In this document: one piece after another, positions 43,934-52,034 of the stretch
Layout of the letters: every line of letters starts with the position of its first letter
How positions within the stretch are numbered: position 1 is the stretch's first letter
From: Verrucomicrobiales bacterium
GTDB taxonomy: Bacteria; Verrucomicrobiota; Verrucomicrobiia; Verrucomicrobiales; DEV007
Reading direction: 5' to 3'
Assembly (NCBI GenBank): GCA_029213265.1
Contig: JARGNG010000028.1
Span: 1 to 53,573, forward strand
DNA length: 53,573 bases
Position numbers and translations under genes: made by a program
Notes under the pieces: model-generated
Databases searched by the model: none
Told to the model about the DNA's origin: nothing
Seen by the model: only the letters and a program-made list of their open reading frames with translations

Positions 43934-44683
43934 TTACAGAGCACTCGCGGGAACCACGATCAGCTGATTATTCTCAATCTTCAGCTCCTTGATTTTCCCA
44001 AAGGCTTTTTTCATCTCCGGATTGGAATCAATTTCCTTGAGAAGATTTTCGCTTCGCAACGAATCAATCACCACTTGCGGGATCTCCTTGTCGCCCACCC
44101 CGATATTTTCCAGATACATCGCGGGGCGTCCCGCAACACTGTCGAGACGCACGGTGACATCCCCGTTGAAATATTTTCCCTTCACGCGTTCAGCGATGAA
44201 ATCAAAAGGGATATTGATGGAATCGAGATCGAAACTCGAATTAATACTCAGGAGATCACTCTCGATTTTGGCGACGGCCGACTTCGATAGACCGGAGAAA
44301 TCCGGGTGATGCTGGAGCAGCGCATTGATCCCATTCTCGGAGAGAATGAGTGGCTCCTCTGCTGTCCCTTCCTCCATCGCTGCCCTAAAGGCATCGTAAC
44401 GATTCGTGGCCACATCGATCTCGGCCTGATCAATCCGGGGCAGAACGAGCTCGACAGCTTGATTCGACGTGTAGGTTTCGGTCCATTCTTCCAGCTTGCT
44501 CTTACCCAAAGTGATTCCACCAATAACCAGAACTACCGTGAGAACGATCAGGCTCAAACATCCGATCCCGCAACAGGCTGCTGTTTTCTTGCCGGATCCG
44601 CCCTCCGGCGGCTGGCCCATTCCGGCGGGAACCTGCTGATTGTATGGGCTACCGGGAGAAAGAGGAGGAGGGGTATCGCTCAT
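43934..44683 (-). CDS. Single-pass membrane protein of unknown function
   Basis: 249 residues. A Pro/Gly-rich cytoplasmic N-terminus (PPPLSPGSP) precedes a Cys-rich stretch (KKTAACCGIGCL), one membrane helix (about 38-60) and an extracytoplasmic domain (about 62-249) with mixed alpha/beta features (DLDSINIPFDFIAERVKGKYF; DVTVRLDSVAGRPAMYLENI). The two adjacent Cys at the membrane could be acylated or pair with each other. It is 53 nt downstream of sixA on the same strand. Confidence 0.7.
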   Translation of the reverse strand: MSDTPPPLSPGSPYNQQVPAGMGQPPEGGSGKKTAACCGIGCLSLIVLTVVLVIGGITLGKSKLEEWTETYTSNQAVELVLPRIDQAEIDVATNRYDAFRAAMEEGTAEEPLILSENGINALLQHHPDFSGLSKSAVAKIESDLLSINSSFDLDSINIPFDFIAERVKGKYFNGDVTVRLDSVAGRPAMYLENIGVGDKEIPQVVIDSLRSENLLKEIDSNPEMKKAFGKIKELKIENNQLIVVPASAL

Positions 44684-44736
44684 GATCGGGCTAATTTAAC
44701 ACGGCATCGCTGGAAGGGAAAACATTGATCCGATAC

Positions 44737-45237
44737 TTAATCAGTCTTGAGCGCCCTCGGAGTCAGTAACTCAAGAAGCAAGCCGGTTCCCGAGTCTACC
44801 TCCCCCCAATAATCAATATCCAACTCGATTCTCGCGACAGCCAGAGTTGGAAAGTGATCGACCGGTGCTCCGCAGATCATCTCCACCGCGTCATGCATGC
44901 CCGGATTGTGCCCGAACAGCAAAGCCGTCTCACAGGACTCATCGATCTGCTGAACGACCCGCAGGATAGCCTGAGGGGATGCCAGATAGAGATCTCTTTC
45001 CTCTCGAATGGATGAGCTGGAAAAGCCTAACCCTTCCGCAATAATGCCTGCGGTAGTCTTTGCGCGATTCGCCGTGCTCGTCACAATCGCATCCGGACTT
45101 ACCCCACGCTGAGCCAGAGCAGCGCCCATCTTCGGCGCATCGCTCCCTCCCCTTTCATTCAAGGGGCGATCGTGGTCGGAAGCCCCGGGAAAGTCCCAGC
45201 TCGATTTTGCATGACGAATGAGGAGAAGCTGTTTCAT
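44737..45237 (-). CDS. sixA: SixA-like phosphohistidine phosphatase
   Basis: 166 residues. Histidine-phosphatase superfamily: LLLIRHAKSSWD contains the RHA motif with the phosphate-accepting His, and FGHNPGMHDAVEMI provides the second catalytic His; DHDRPLNERG is the SixA-typical segment. E. coli SixA dephosphorylates the phosphotransferase-system protein NPr. It may serve a PTS-like or two-component system here. It is divergent from the PQQ-propeller gene, with 102 nt between the starts. Confidence 0.9.
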   Translation of the reverse strand: MKQLLLIRHAKSSWDFPGASDHDRPLNERGGSDAPKMGAALAQRGVSPDAIVTSTANRAKTTAGIIAEGLGFSSSSIREERDLYLASPQAILRVVQQIDESCETALLFGHNPGMHDAVEMICGAPVDHFPTLAVARIELDIDYWGEVDSGTGLLLELLTPRALKTD

Positions 45238-45339
45238 GGAGTCATTTCAATCATACTCTCCCGCCCCTGTCCACGCCAATTCACCATCTTGACAGAACCG
45301 CTCCCGCTATCGAATTTTATCATTCCCAAATTGATCACT

Positions 45340-46656
45340 ATGAAACGCCTTTGCCTCGCATCTCTCGTTACTCTCCTTCTTTCCTCATCCGGATTGCATG
45401 CCGACAATTGGCCCAACTGGCGCGGCCCATATTTCAACGGTGCTTCCCAGGAAACCGGCTTCCCCGAGAAGTTCTCCCCCACCGAAGGAGTCGCCTGGAA
45501 AGCCCAACTCCCCGGGGAGGGTGCTTCCACCCCCGTGGTCTGGGATGACGCTGTATTTCTTACCTCCATTGACGAGTCCAAAGACGGCATCCTCGGGATT
45601 CGAATCAGTGCCAAAACCGGGGAAATTGTCTGGGCGAAGAAATTCGGAGACGGCCTCCGCCATGATGAGCGCAGTACGTTTGCCGGAAGCTCACCGGTCA
45701 CGGACGGAAAGACCGTTTATTTCTTCAGCGGAGCCGGTGACCTCGCCGCCTATGACTTCGACGGCAACCAGCTCTGGTATCGCAACATCGAGAAGGATTA
45801 CGGCGCCTTTGCCTTCCAGTGGACCTTCTCCAGCTCGCCTCAACTCTACGGCGATACGCTCTACCTCCAGGTCCTGCAGCGCGACACCAAGGTAAACGGA
45901 CGGGGAAGTGACAAGGAACCAATCGATTCCTACCTGCTCGCTATGGACCCCGCCTCGGGAAAAACCAAGTGGACTCACATTCGCCCTTCCGACGCGGTGC
46001 AGGAATCCCGTGAGGCATTTTCCACCCCGATTCCGATTCTTCACGAAGGCAGACCCGAACTGGTGATCACCGGGGGCGATTGCATCACCGGACATGATCC
46101 AGAGACCGGAAAAGAGCTTTGGCGCTGGGGCACCTACAATCCTGAGCGAATCGGCCACTGGCGCCTCGTCCCCTCACCGGTCTATGGCCAGGGAACGTTT
46201 CTCGTTTGCGCACCCAAAGGTTCGCCCATCTATGCCATTGAAGCCGGAGGAAACGGGAAAGTCCTCGGGACAGCCAACATTTGGACGACGGAAGGCAAAG
46301 AGGTCACCGCGGACGTTCCCACCCCGCTTTTCTACGACGGGTATTTCTACGTGTTGAATGGACGCAACAAATTTCTCACCTGCCTTCACCCCGGAAGCGG
46401 AAAAGTGGTCTGGAGTCAAGCCATCAACGGAAAAGTGAAGCTGGAGGCATCCCCTACCGGTGTTGACGGGAAGATTTACCTGATGAGCCACCTCGGCGAG
46501 GTCTTCGTCTACAGTGCCGGCCCCGATGGAGGGCAATTGCTGAATTCCACCACTTTCGGCTCTTCCCAGAGCGTCAATATTCGGGCCTCGATCGTTCCTG
46601 CCAACGGAACGCTCTTCATCCGGACAGACGATCAGCTCTACGCCGTTCGAAAGTAG
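45340..46656 (+). CDS. Exported PQQ-like beta-propeller protein
   Basis: 438 residues from ATG at 45340 (signal peptide RLCLASLVTLLLSSSGLHA). The N-terminus NWPNWRGPYFNG is the common start of PVC-group PQQ-like propellers. Repeating blades are seen, with ISAKTGEIVWAK, MDPASGKTKW, HDPETGKELWRW and LHPGSGKVVWSQ. PQQ-enzyme-like blades here are structural; residues for binding PQQ and Ca2+ cannot be identified. It is likely periplasmic, possibly sensing or scaffolding. It ends 6 nt before the convergent Nudix gene. Confidence 0.85.
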   Translation: MKRLCLASLVTLLLSSSGLHADNWPNWRGPYFNGASQETGFPEKFSPTEGVAWKAQLPGEGASTPVVWDDAVFLTSIDESKDGILGIRISAKTGEIVWAKKFGDGLRHDERSTFAGSSPVTDGKTVYFFSGAGDLAAYDFDGNQLWYRNIEKDYGAFAFQWTFSSSPQLYGDTLYLQVLQRDTKVNGRGSDKEPIDSYLLAMDPASGKTKWTHIRPSDAVQESREAFSTPIPILHEGRPELVITGGDCITGHDPETGKELWRWGTYNPERIGHWRLVPSPVYGQGTFLVCAPKGSPIYAIEAGGNGKVLGTANIWTTEGKEVTADVPTPLFYDGYFYVLNGRNKFLTCLHPGSGKVVWSQAINGKVKLEASPTGVDGKIYLMSHLGEVFVYSAGPDGGQLLNSTTFGSSQSVNIRASIVPANGTLFIRTDDQLYAVRK

Positions 46657-46662
46657 TCAGAC

Positions 46663-47211
46663 TCACTTCCCCAGCAGGCGAACCGCTTTGTCCCTCATGC
46701 GCCGCATCGACCACTCGTCGGTGTAGCGCTCAAGTTCGTTCATCGGAACCCACGCAAGGTCGTGGGATTCCTCCGTGACCGTGTAATCCCCGGAGCCTTT
46801 TTGTTGCACAAGAAATCGGATGTCGTAGTGAAAATGGGAAGGCTCGTCTTTTCGGGCCGGAATTCCGTGAATATCGAGATCAAAGATCGATTCGGAGAAA
46901 GTCTCGAGGCTTGTCAGCCCGGTTTCTTCGAGACACTCCTGCATCGCCACCTTGAGCACATTCGATTCTCCATCCGCATGTCCGCCGGGCTGGAGCCAGA
47001 GGTTGAGTTTCCGATGATGCGTCAACAGGGTTCGCTCACCGGATTCATCGACAATCCACGCGGAACCGGTGATGTGCCCTTTCTGTAAACTCCGCTCAAA
47101 ACAGTTCTCGTGCCGTTCGACGAAATCTTTGCACCGCAACACGCAATCCTCTTCTCCCGGATAGGAGATCAGATATTCGTCGAGCAGGCGTAGCAGAGAT
47201 GTTCGATGCAT
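46663..47211 (-). CDS. Nudix hydrolase with atypical Nudix box
   Basis: 182 residues from ATG at 47211 (a GTG at 47268 that overlaps the stop of the upstream gene is possible but not family-like). Nudix box: LWLQPGGHADGESNV then LKVAMQECLEETGL. Compared with GX5EX7REUXEEXGU, the first Glu is Ser and Arg is Gln, while the metal-binding EE pair is kept. Members of the LQPGGHADG group often differ in this way and are annotated as NTP pyrophosphohydrolases. The substrate is unknown. Confidence 0.85.
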   Translation of the reverse strand: MHRTSLLRLLDEYLISYPGEEDCVLRCKDFVERHENCFERSLQKGHITGSAWIVDESGERTLLTHHRKLNLWLQPGGHADGESNVLKVAMQECLEETGLTSLETFSESIFDLDIHGIPARKDEPSHFHYDIRFLVQQKGSGDYTVTEESHDLAWVPMNELERYTDEWSMRRMRDKAVRLLGK

Positions 47212-47264
47212 GAGGCCGGAAGCTACGCAATCCCGAAGGGGAAGCAACGACCGCTTCCCGCAGA

Positions 47265-48596
47265 TCACTTAAAATACCGCTTCAGCAGCGCCTTTTCCTT
47301 CGGAAGCAGCGTGTCCCGCCAAACCGCCTCTCCCCCTTTTCCCGCAGAGGAAACCGCTCCTCCGGCCCGAACAGCTGCTTTAAGATCTTCTTTCTCATGG
47401 TCAGTTTCGCCGACACCGAGCAAATCCCCGATCACGGCCTGAGACCGGTCTTCATTCGTGACACTTTCGATCCGGTTCGTTTTTAAATCCTCCTCATCCC
47501 CATAAAAAACAGGAGCATCGGCACGCCCGCGATTGAGCCCGCCATTTCCGGGCATTTGCCCCAGTCCCGTCGCTGACATTTCGCCCTCCGACCGGGCCGG
47601 CAGCCCTTCCATCGATCCGAGGGCCTTGGCTCCTTTTCCCAATTGCTCCTGCAGGGATTTCATTTCTGCGGAGGAAAGCGACTTCATCATTTCCTGCCCC
47701 AGGGAGGACGGATCCAGTCCCTTCAATTGCTTCGCGAGAGCTTCGTTCAATTCGAGCCCATTGGATTCCAATCCTTTCATGGCCTCTTCCATCTCACGAA
47801 AAAGCATCTCTTTCCCCTCCTCCGACATCTCGGTGGAAAAGGACCGCAAGGCCTCAAGGTCGCGTTCCAGCGTTGCCATGTCATCGGCGAGCTCCTGAAT
47901 ATCCCGCCCGAACGTTTCCTTCAAATTGTCGGTCGCTTCCATGCTCGCATGACTGAACCACTCGTCCTCCGGCTGGTCCTGAAGTTCCTCCAGACGCTCC
48001 TCCATCTCGCGGAGACTGTCCGGCTCAATCAAATCCTCTTCCTCAAGAGTGTCCTTCCAATCCTCCATGAGTTCCCAGTCACCCGGCTCGTTGGTGACGA
48101 GAGGTTCCGCGACCCTCCGCTCCGGAAACGGAACCCAACACGCCAATGCGAGAATAACTCCCGCCAATAAAGTCGGAAGCAACACGACCGGCCAGCGCCA
48201 TTCGGGGGAGGCTCCATTTTTCCGTACAGGAGATGCTTTCGGCCATGTCCCGACACCGGCCGCGGCTGTGACGAGTTGATTCCTAAGATGCATTTGATCG
48301 TCGAGCCGGACCAGCCCGTCACTGCCACTGATGAATCGCGGCTTTGCCCAGACCCAGGCGATCACCCCCAGCATCACCACGAGGATCCCCAGGGCCGCCA
48401 TGGCATTTTCTCCTTTCAGCAGTGGCTCACGGTTGGCCCGGAAGAGGAGAGCCGTAACCGCAAGGACCATCAGTGAAACCGAAAGCAGCCGGTTGAGCCG
48501 GTCAATCCACCAACCGGAGTTGACCCTGCGGGCAATCGCCGCAGCTCTCCCTCGCCAAAAACGCTCTTCACCTGAGACTGTCGTAGGGCTTTCCAT
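47265..48596 (-). CDS. Membrane protein with long coiled-coil region
   Basis: 443 residues from ATG at 48596. Two membrane helices near the N-terminus (about 38-55 and 66-88), a third at about 140-160 (VVLLPTLLAGVILALACWVPF), then an acidic helical segment (about 185-340, EERLEELQDQPEDEWF; LADDMATLERDLEALRSF) predicted as coiled coil, and a flexible tail. Proteins like this are found near MoxR/DUF58/BatA-type operons in the PVC group, but those neighbours are not present in this window. Unknown function. Confidence 0.7.
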   Translation of the reverse strand: MESPTTVSGEERFWRGRAAAIARRVNSGWWIDRLNRLLSVSLMVLAVTALLFRANREPLLKGENAMAALGILVVMLGVIAWVWAKPRFISGSDGLVRLDDQMHLRNQLVTAAAGVGTWPKASPVRKNGASPEWRWPVVLLPTLLAGVILALACWVPFPERRVAEPLVTNEPGDWELMEDWKDTLEEEDLIEPDSLREMEERLEELQDQPEDEWFSHASMEATDNLKETFGRDIQELADDMATLERDLEALRSFSTEMSEEGKEMLFREMEEAMKGLESNGLELNEALAKQLKGLDPSSLGQEMMKSLSSAEMKSLQEQLGKGAKALGSMEGLPARSEGEMSATGLGQMPGNGGLNRGRADAPVFYGDEEDLKTNRIESVTNEDRSQAVIGDLLGVGETDHEKEDLKAAVRAGGAVSSAGKGGEAVWRDTLLPKEKALLKRYFK

Positions 48597-48689
48597 TCGA
48601 AGAGGAGAATACCGGTTTCGAAGAGCCAGCGCAAGTTTTGCAGGTGGTCGCAATTCAGGCAGCGCCCTCCGATCGGAGACAACCTTTTT

Positions 48690-49910
48690 CTACCCCTCAC
48701 TCGCCTGCTTTCCCGTCCGCAGCAGTAGCAAACCGGAGATGCAACCAAGCGCGAGACACCCCCACCACAGGACCTGCGGCGCACTTTCGTAAAGAAGCAG
48801 ACCGGCTCCAGGAGCGACGGCGTGGCCGAGGTTCCATGTCAGTCCGACCCCGGCACTGTATCGCCCGCGCATCTTTTCCGGCGCGAGGGATGCGACATAG
48901 GCTCCCGAAATTGGCATACTGATCATTTCCCCGACAGTGAAGACGAGAAGAGCAATCGCAAGAACGATCCAGGCGTGCTCCATACTCGCGTCGGCAAATC
49001 CATTGATCCACGCCCCAATTCCGCAGAGAAGAAATCCCAGCGCGATCACTGGCCGGGGAAACCTCCGGCGCGTCAATTGACTGATCGGTATTTCAAAAAA
49101 TGCGATTAACAATCCATTCATCGCCATGAGCCAGCCGTAGACAGACTTGCTGTAGCCGAGATCCCCCAGCAAACGAGTCACGCTGCTACCCCACTGGAAA
49201 AATAGGGAAACCGCAAAGAGATTGGCAAAGAAGAAGGACAGAAAAAGCCGGTTCCCCACCATGTCTTTCAGGGCCAGGCCCCACCGGCTTTGCTCCCGGC
49301 TTGTCCTTGTCCCGTGAGGAAGAAAGAGCACCGCAATCAAAGCAAAGGCCGCCGAGGTAGCCGCATCCCCAATGAAAAGGTAGGCATAGTTCTTTTCCGC
49401 AAGGACTCCTCCTGCCGCCATCCCGCACGCGAAACCCAGATTCACGGCCCAGCGAACTACCGCAAAAGCCGTGACCCTCCGATCTTCCGGAACCACATCG
49501 ATGAGCAGGGAGTTGGAAGCCGGATGATACATTCCGTGAGTCAGTCCCACGAAGAATGCGGACAAGACGTAGGTCGCCATTCCGTCTGCCTGCCACATCA
49601 GCAACATCGAGAGGGCTCCTCCGAAGAGCGATATCCCCATTGTGTTCTTCCTTCCTACCAAATCACTGAGACGGCCACCAAGAAACATGGCCCCGATCCC
49701 TCCGACCGCCATCGACACAAATACCGCCGCCGTTTCCAGCGACGAATATCCCGAGTCCTTCAAGTAGAGGGTCAAAAAGGGAACTACGAAGGTTCCAAAG
49801 CGGTGAATAAAGAGGCCCGCGAAGAGAATCCAGACGACACGGGGAAGCGCTCGCATCTGTTCGAGAAGCGTTTCATTCGCGATCGATTCATTTTCAGGTT
49901 CCGGCTTCAT
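48690..49910 (-). CDS. Major facilitator superfamily (MFS) transporter
   Basis: 406 residues, twelve predicted membrane helices. Motif A is GGRLSDLVGRKNTMG between helices 2 and 3, and GMYHPASNSLLIDVVPEDRR is typical of drug/solute exporters of the YdeE/MFS-1 group. ATG at 49910 is only 4 nt downstream of the T-tract of a strong terminator hairpin; an alternative start is M at 49856 (MRALPRVVWILFAGLF). The N-terminal tail (EPENESIANETLLEQ) is variable and non-membrane. Substrate is unknown. See the putative attenuator just upstream. Confidence 0.9.
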   Translation of the reverse strand: MKPEPENESIANETLLEQMRALPRVVWILFAGLFIHRFGTFVVPFLTLYLKDSGYSSLETAAVFVSMAVGGIGAMFLGGRLSDLVGRKNTMGISLFGGALSMLLMWQADGMATYVLSAFFVGLTHGMYHPASNSLLIDVVPEDRRVTAFAVVRWAVNLGFACGMAAGGVLAEKNYAYLFIGDAATSAAFALIAVLFLPHGTRTSREQSRWGLALKDMVGNRLFLSFFFANLFAVSLFFQWGSSVTRLLGDLGYSKSVYGWLMAMNGLLIAFFEIPISQLTRRRFPRPVIALGFLLCGIGAWINGFADASMEHAWIVLAIALLVFTVGEMISMPISGAYVASLAPEKMRGRYSAGVGLTWNLGHAVAPGAGLLLYESAPQVLWWGCLALGCISGLLLLRTGKQASEG

Positions 49911-49914
49911 GGGC

Positions 49915-49950
49915 AAAAAAAAGCCCCACAAGCGAAATCGCATGCGGGGC
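49915..49950 (-). terminator. Strong intrinsic terminator/attenuator immediately before the MFS start
   Basis: On the minus strand, GCCCCGCATGCG (49950-49939), an ATTT loop and CGCTTGTGGGGC (49934-49923) form a stem with ten Watson-Crick pairs, one G-U wobble and one U-U mismatch, followed by eight T residues (49922-49915). The MFS ATG begins 4 nt later at 49910. It either ends the yacP transcript or attenuates MFS expression. GCGGGG (plus strand 49944-49949) in the stem can alternatively pair with CCCCGC (49993-49998) upstream. Confidence 0.85.
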
Positions 49951-49984
49951 CGAACAGGACAAAAATAGGTGTCTAACTACTGTC

Positions 49985-50077
49985 TCAATCTTCCCCGCCA
50001 ACAACGATACCTGAAATCGCCATCCAGCCTTGAGCCGGGCGATACGTCGTTTTCAGGTTGTGATTCAGGGAGTTCAT
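49985..50077 (-). CDS. Possible 30-residue leader peptide upstream of the attenuator
   Basis: An ATG-started frame of 30 codons (begins MNSLNHNLKTTYRPAQGW, ends GGED) between the yacP stop and the terminator. Codon choice is unremarkable. No Shine-Dalgarno is seen, but that is common here. Its last codons contain the GGCGGGG run that can pair with the 5' arm of the terminator stem, the geometry expected for ribosome-mediated attenuation. It may also be a chance frame. Confidence 0.3.
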   Translation of the reverse strand: MNSLNHNLKTTYRPAQGWMAISGIVVGGED

Positions 50078-50148
50078 TGAAACTTTCGAGATTCCAGAGT
50101 CCGTCCAATTCCAGGATCTGCAAGGAGAAAATCCTGTGAGCCCGTGCC

Positions 50149-50595
50149 TCAACGCTTTCGGTGACGCTTGATCCAGTCCCGCATCGACCGCTCTGCGGCA
50201 TCGAGTCGATCCCGCAAACCGTCGGAGGAAAGAACCGAACCTCCCGCCCCCACAACGATATCCTGCTCCGCCCGATCGTCCGTCGCCACGGTAATATCAT
50301 ACTGAGCGGCATACTTGATCGCCAGTCTCTCGATGATGTCGTCTGCAGTATGACTCGCGCTGGTATAGAAAATCTGGAGCCCTTCCGCCTGGCGCTCCTC
50401 CGTCGTGGTGACTCCGCGTCCGTCGAAGACAACTACGACACGATCACCTGAGAAGTCCTGATGCTCTCCCAGCCGGCGAATCAGTTCCGGGTGAGCGCTC
50501 CCTCTTCGGCGCCGATGCAGCGTCAGCAAATCGGGCCAGGCATGGATGATGTTGTTTCCATCCACCAACAAAAAAGACGGCCGGGATTCATTCAT
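50149..50595 (-). CDS. YacP/NYN-domain ribonuclease-like protein
   Basis: 148 residues from ATG at 50595 (a GTG one codon earlier is possible). NYN-domain acidic motif FLLVDGNNIIHAW at the start, VVVVFDGRGV and ITVATDDRAEQDIV supply the remaining acidic residues of this PIN-like nuclease fold. Homologous YacP/Rae1 of Bacillus cleaves mRNA in the ribosomal A site. The length is slightly below that of Rae1 (about 170). The gene follows the histone-like gene by 55 nt on the same strand. Confidence 0.88.
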   Translation of the reverse strand: MNESRPSFLLVDGNNIIHAWPDLLTLHRRRRGSAHPELIRRLGEHQDFSGDRVVVVFDGRGVTTTEERQAEGLQIFYTSASHTADDIIERLAIKYAAQYDITVATDDRAEQDIVVGAGGSVLSSDGLRDRLDAAERSMRDWIKRHRKR

Positions 50596-50650
50596 CACCG
50601 ACCGTCTCTGGAAATCTGTGAGGAGATCGAAATCCCCCCGACACCTGGGA

Positions 50651-51019
50651 TCAATCTTCTTTTTTCTCCTCGGCGGAGTCAGATTCTTCCTTTGCAGGCG
50701 CTATCTTTTTGGTGGCAGCTTTCTTAGTTGCCGCCTTCTTCGCAGCCGTTTTCTTAGTTGCCGTTTTCTTAGTTGCCGCCTTCTTCTTGGCAGCAGCCTT
50801 TTTCTTCGGAGCGGCTTTCTTCTTCGGCGCTTCTGCAGCGGCGTCAGTCTTTACCTCGTCCCCGGCCGGCTCTTCAGCAGGCTTCTCTTCCTTCTTGGCG
50901 GGAGCCTTCTTCGGCGACTTCCGGCTCAAAGCAATCTGGGCTTTGACTGCTTCTTTTTTCCGCTTCACGTAACGTTCGCGACGGCGGCGCTTTTCGACTT
51001 TGTTGTGCTGCTTACCCAT
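50651..51019 (-). CDS. Histone-H1-like Lys/Ala-rich protein
   Basis: 122 residues. A basic, conserved-looking N-terminus (MGKQHNKVEKRRRRERYVKR) is followed by Lys-Ser/Pro segments and a low-complexity (A/T)KK repeat region (KKAAPKKKAAAKKKAATKK and similar), then an acidic tail (EESDSAEEKKED). This architecture matches bacterial H1-like proteins that bind DNA without sequence specificity, but the strongly basic N-terminus also resembles ribosome-associated basic proteins. The 15-nt coding repeats (about 50715-50800) are prone to copy-number change. It is upstream of yacP. Confidence 0.75.
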   Translation of the reverse strand: MGKQHNKVEKRRRRERYVKRKKEAVKAQIALSRKSPKKAPAKKEEKPAEEPAGDEVKTDAAAEAPKKKAAPKKKAAAKKKAATKKTATKKTAAKKAATKKAATKKIAPAKEESDSAEEKKED

Positions 51020-51106
51020 GGTTGATCATCCGCATTTTGCGGAGGGCGGTAAATAAGGGGCGAATTTCCCGCTAGGCAAGTGGAAATCCGGTGATTCCGT
51101 GGTCCC

Positions 51107-51550
51107 CTATTTTTCCCCGGAATCCGGCCGATACCGATATCCATACTCACGAATGGTCTCAATCCACTGCCCCTGCTCAGTCTCTATGACTTTTCGCAAC
51201 TGGGTTACGAATCGATCGATGCTTCGCGATGTGACCCGGGAATCATGCCCCCAGACTCCACTCATAATCTGATCCCGACTCAGCGCCTGCCCCCGTCGTT
51301 CCAGGAAAAAAGCGAGAAGCTCATATTCTTTCGGAGACAATTTCACCCATCCTTTGGTCCTTTCCCGGAGTTTCCGGGAATCCTGATCGAGGTGAAAACT
51401 CCCGAATCGCAGCGTGTCGACGCGCCCGGCAGCCGATTCACCATCTATCGCTGCTTCGACGAGATAGCCCTGATTTGCAAAATTGTCCGACACTCCCCGC
51501 AGGAGAGTGGGATCGTCCTCCACCAAAAGAATCCGATGCATCTGTTTCAT
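51107..51550 (-). CDS. OmpR-family response regulator with an internally deleted receiver domain
   Basis: 147 residues from ATG at 51550. The receiver starts normally (RILLVEDDPTLLRGVSDNF, including the acidic pair), but after DGESA the sequence jumps directly to GRVDTLRFG, the linker to a complete winged helix (FGSFHLDQDSRKL; LSPKEYELLAFFLERRGQ; RSIDRFVTQLRKVIE; IETIREYGYRY). About 80 residues are missing, including the phospho-accepting Asp and the conserved Lys of the receiver. The remaining protein can probably bind DNA but not receive a phosphate. The frame is kept, so the deletion is in-frame. It lies 4 nt downstream of the truncated kinase. Confidence 0.85.
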   Translation of the reverse strand: MKQMHRILLVEDDPTLLRGVSDNFANQGYLVEAAIDGESAAGRVDTLRFGSFHLDQDSRKLRERTKGWVKLSPKEYELLAFFLERRGQALSRDQIMSGVWGHDSRVTSRSIDRFVTQLRKVIETEQGQWIETIREYGYRYRPDSGEK

Positions 51551-51554
51551 ACCG

Positions 51555-52034
51555 CTAACACTTTCCCCCTCCTGCAAAAGGAACCGTGAAGACAAACGAA
51601 GCTCCCTCGCCTTCTGCCGAATCGGCAACGTAGATTTCCCCCTTCAGGAGCCGGGCAAACTGACGGCAGATCGCCAGTCCCAGCCCCACCCCACTTTTTC
51701 CACGGCGGAGTTCGGCGTCCCCCTGATAAAATTTCCGGAAGATCGCTTTTTGCTCCGACCGCTCAACACCGGCGCCCCCGTCGGAAACAACAATCTCGAT
51801 CTGCTTACCGGATTCTTTCGCGAGCACCTCACAAGTCGGAAGATCGCCGCCGTATTTCAGAGCATTCTCGAGCAGGTTCATGAGAATAAGCTTCACAGCC
51901 CGAGGATCGGTCTCCACCTCCCAGGTCTGCTCGCAATGAAGCCGCAGACTTCCGCCGGCGTTTTCAAACTGGGGAGAAAGGAGAAGAACCTGATCCTCCA
52001 GCAATTGATTCAAGGTGCAGCGCTTCTTCGTCAC
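51555..52034 (-). CDS. Sensor-kinase C-terminal ATPase domain only (no DHp or sensor)
   Basis: 159 residues from GTG at 52034. N box NLLENALKYGG, G1 box SDGGAGVE, F box IFRKFYQGD and G2 box GVGLGLAICRQF show an intact histidine-kinase HATPase_c domain, but there is no membrane helix, sensor or H-box with the phospho-accepting His. The start overlaps the stop of the pseudopilin gene by 4 nt (GTGA). The pseudopilin 3' end seems to have been joined to the 3' half of a kinase gene. It is functional only if another protein supplies the DHp domain. Confidence 0.75.
   Translation of the reverse strand: MTKKRCTLNQLLEDQVLLLSPQFENAGGSLRLHCEQTWEVETDPRAVKLILMNLLENALKYGGDLPTCEVLAKESGKQIEIVVSDGGAGVERSEQKAIFRKFYQGDAELRRGKSGVGLGLAICRQFARLLKGEIYVADSAEGEGASFVFTVPFAGGGKC

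Noticed and set aside
49985..50432. 151-codon minus-strand frame overlapping yacP
   Set aside because: It is an out-of-frame shadow of yacP that runs into the leader region; only the 30-codon frame at 49985-50077 was kept as a low-confidence candidate.
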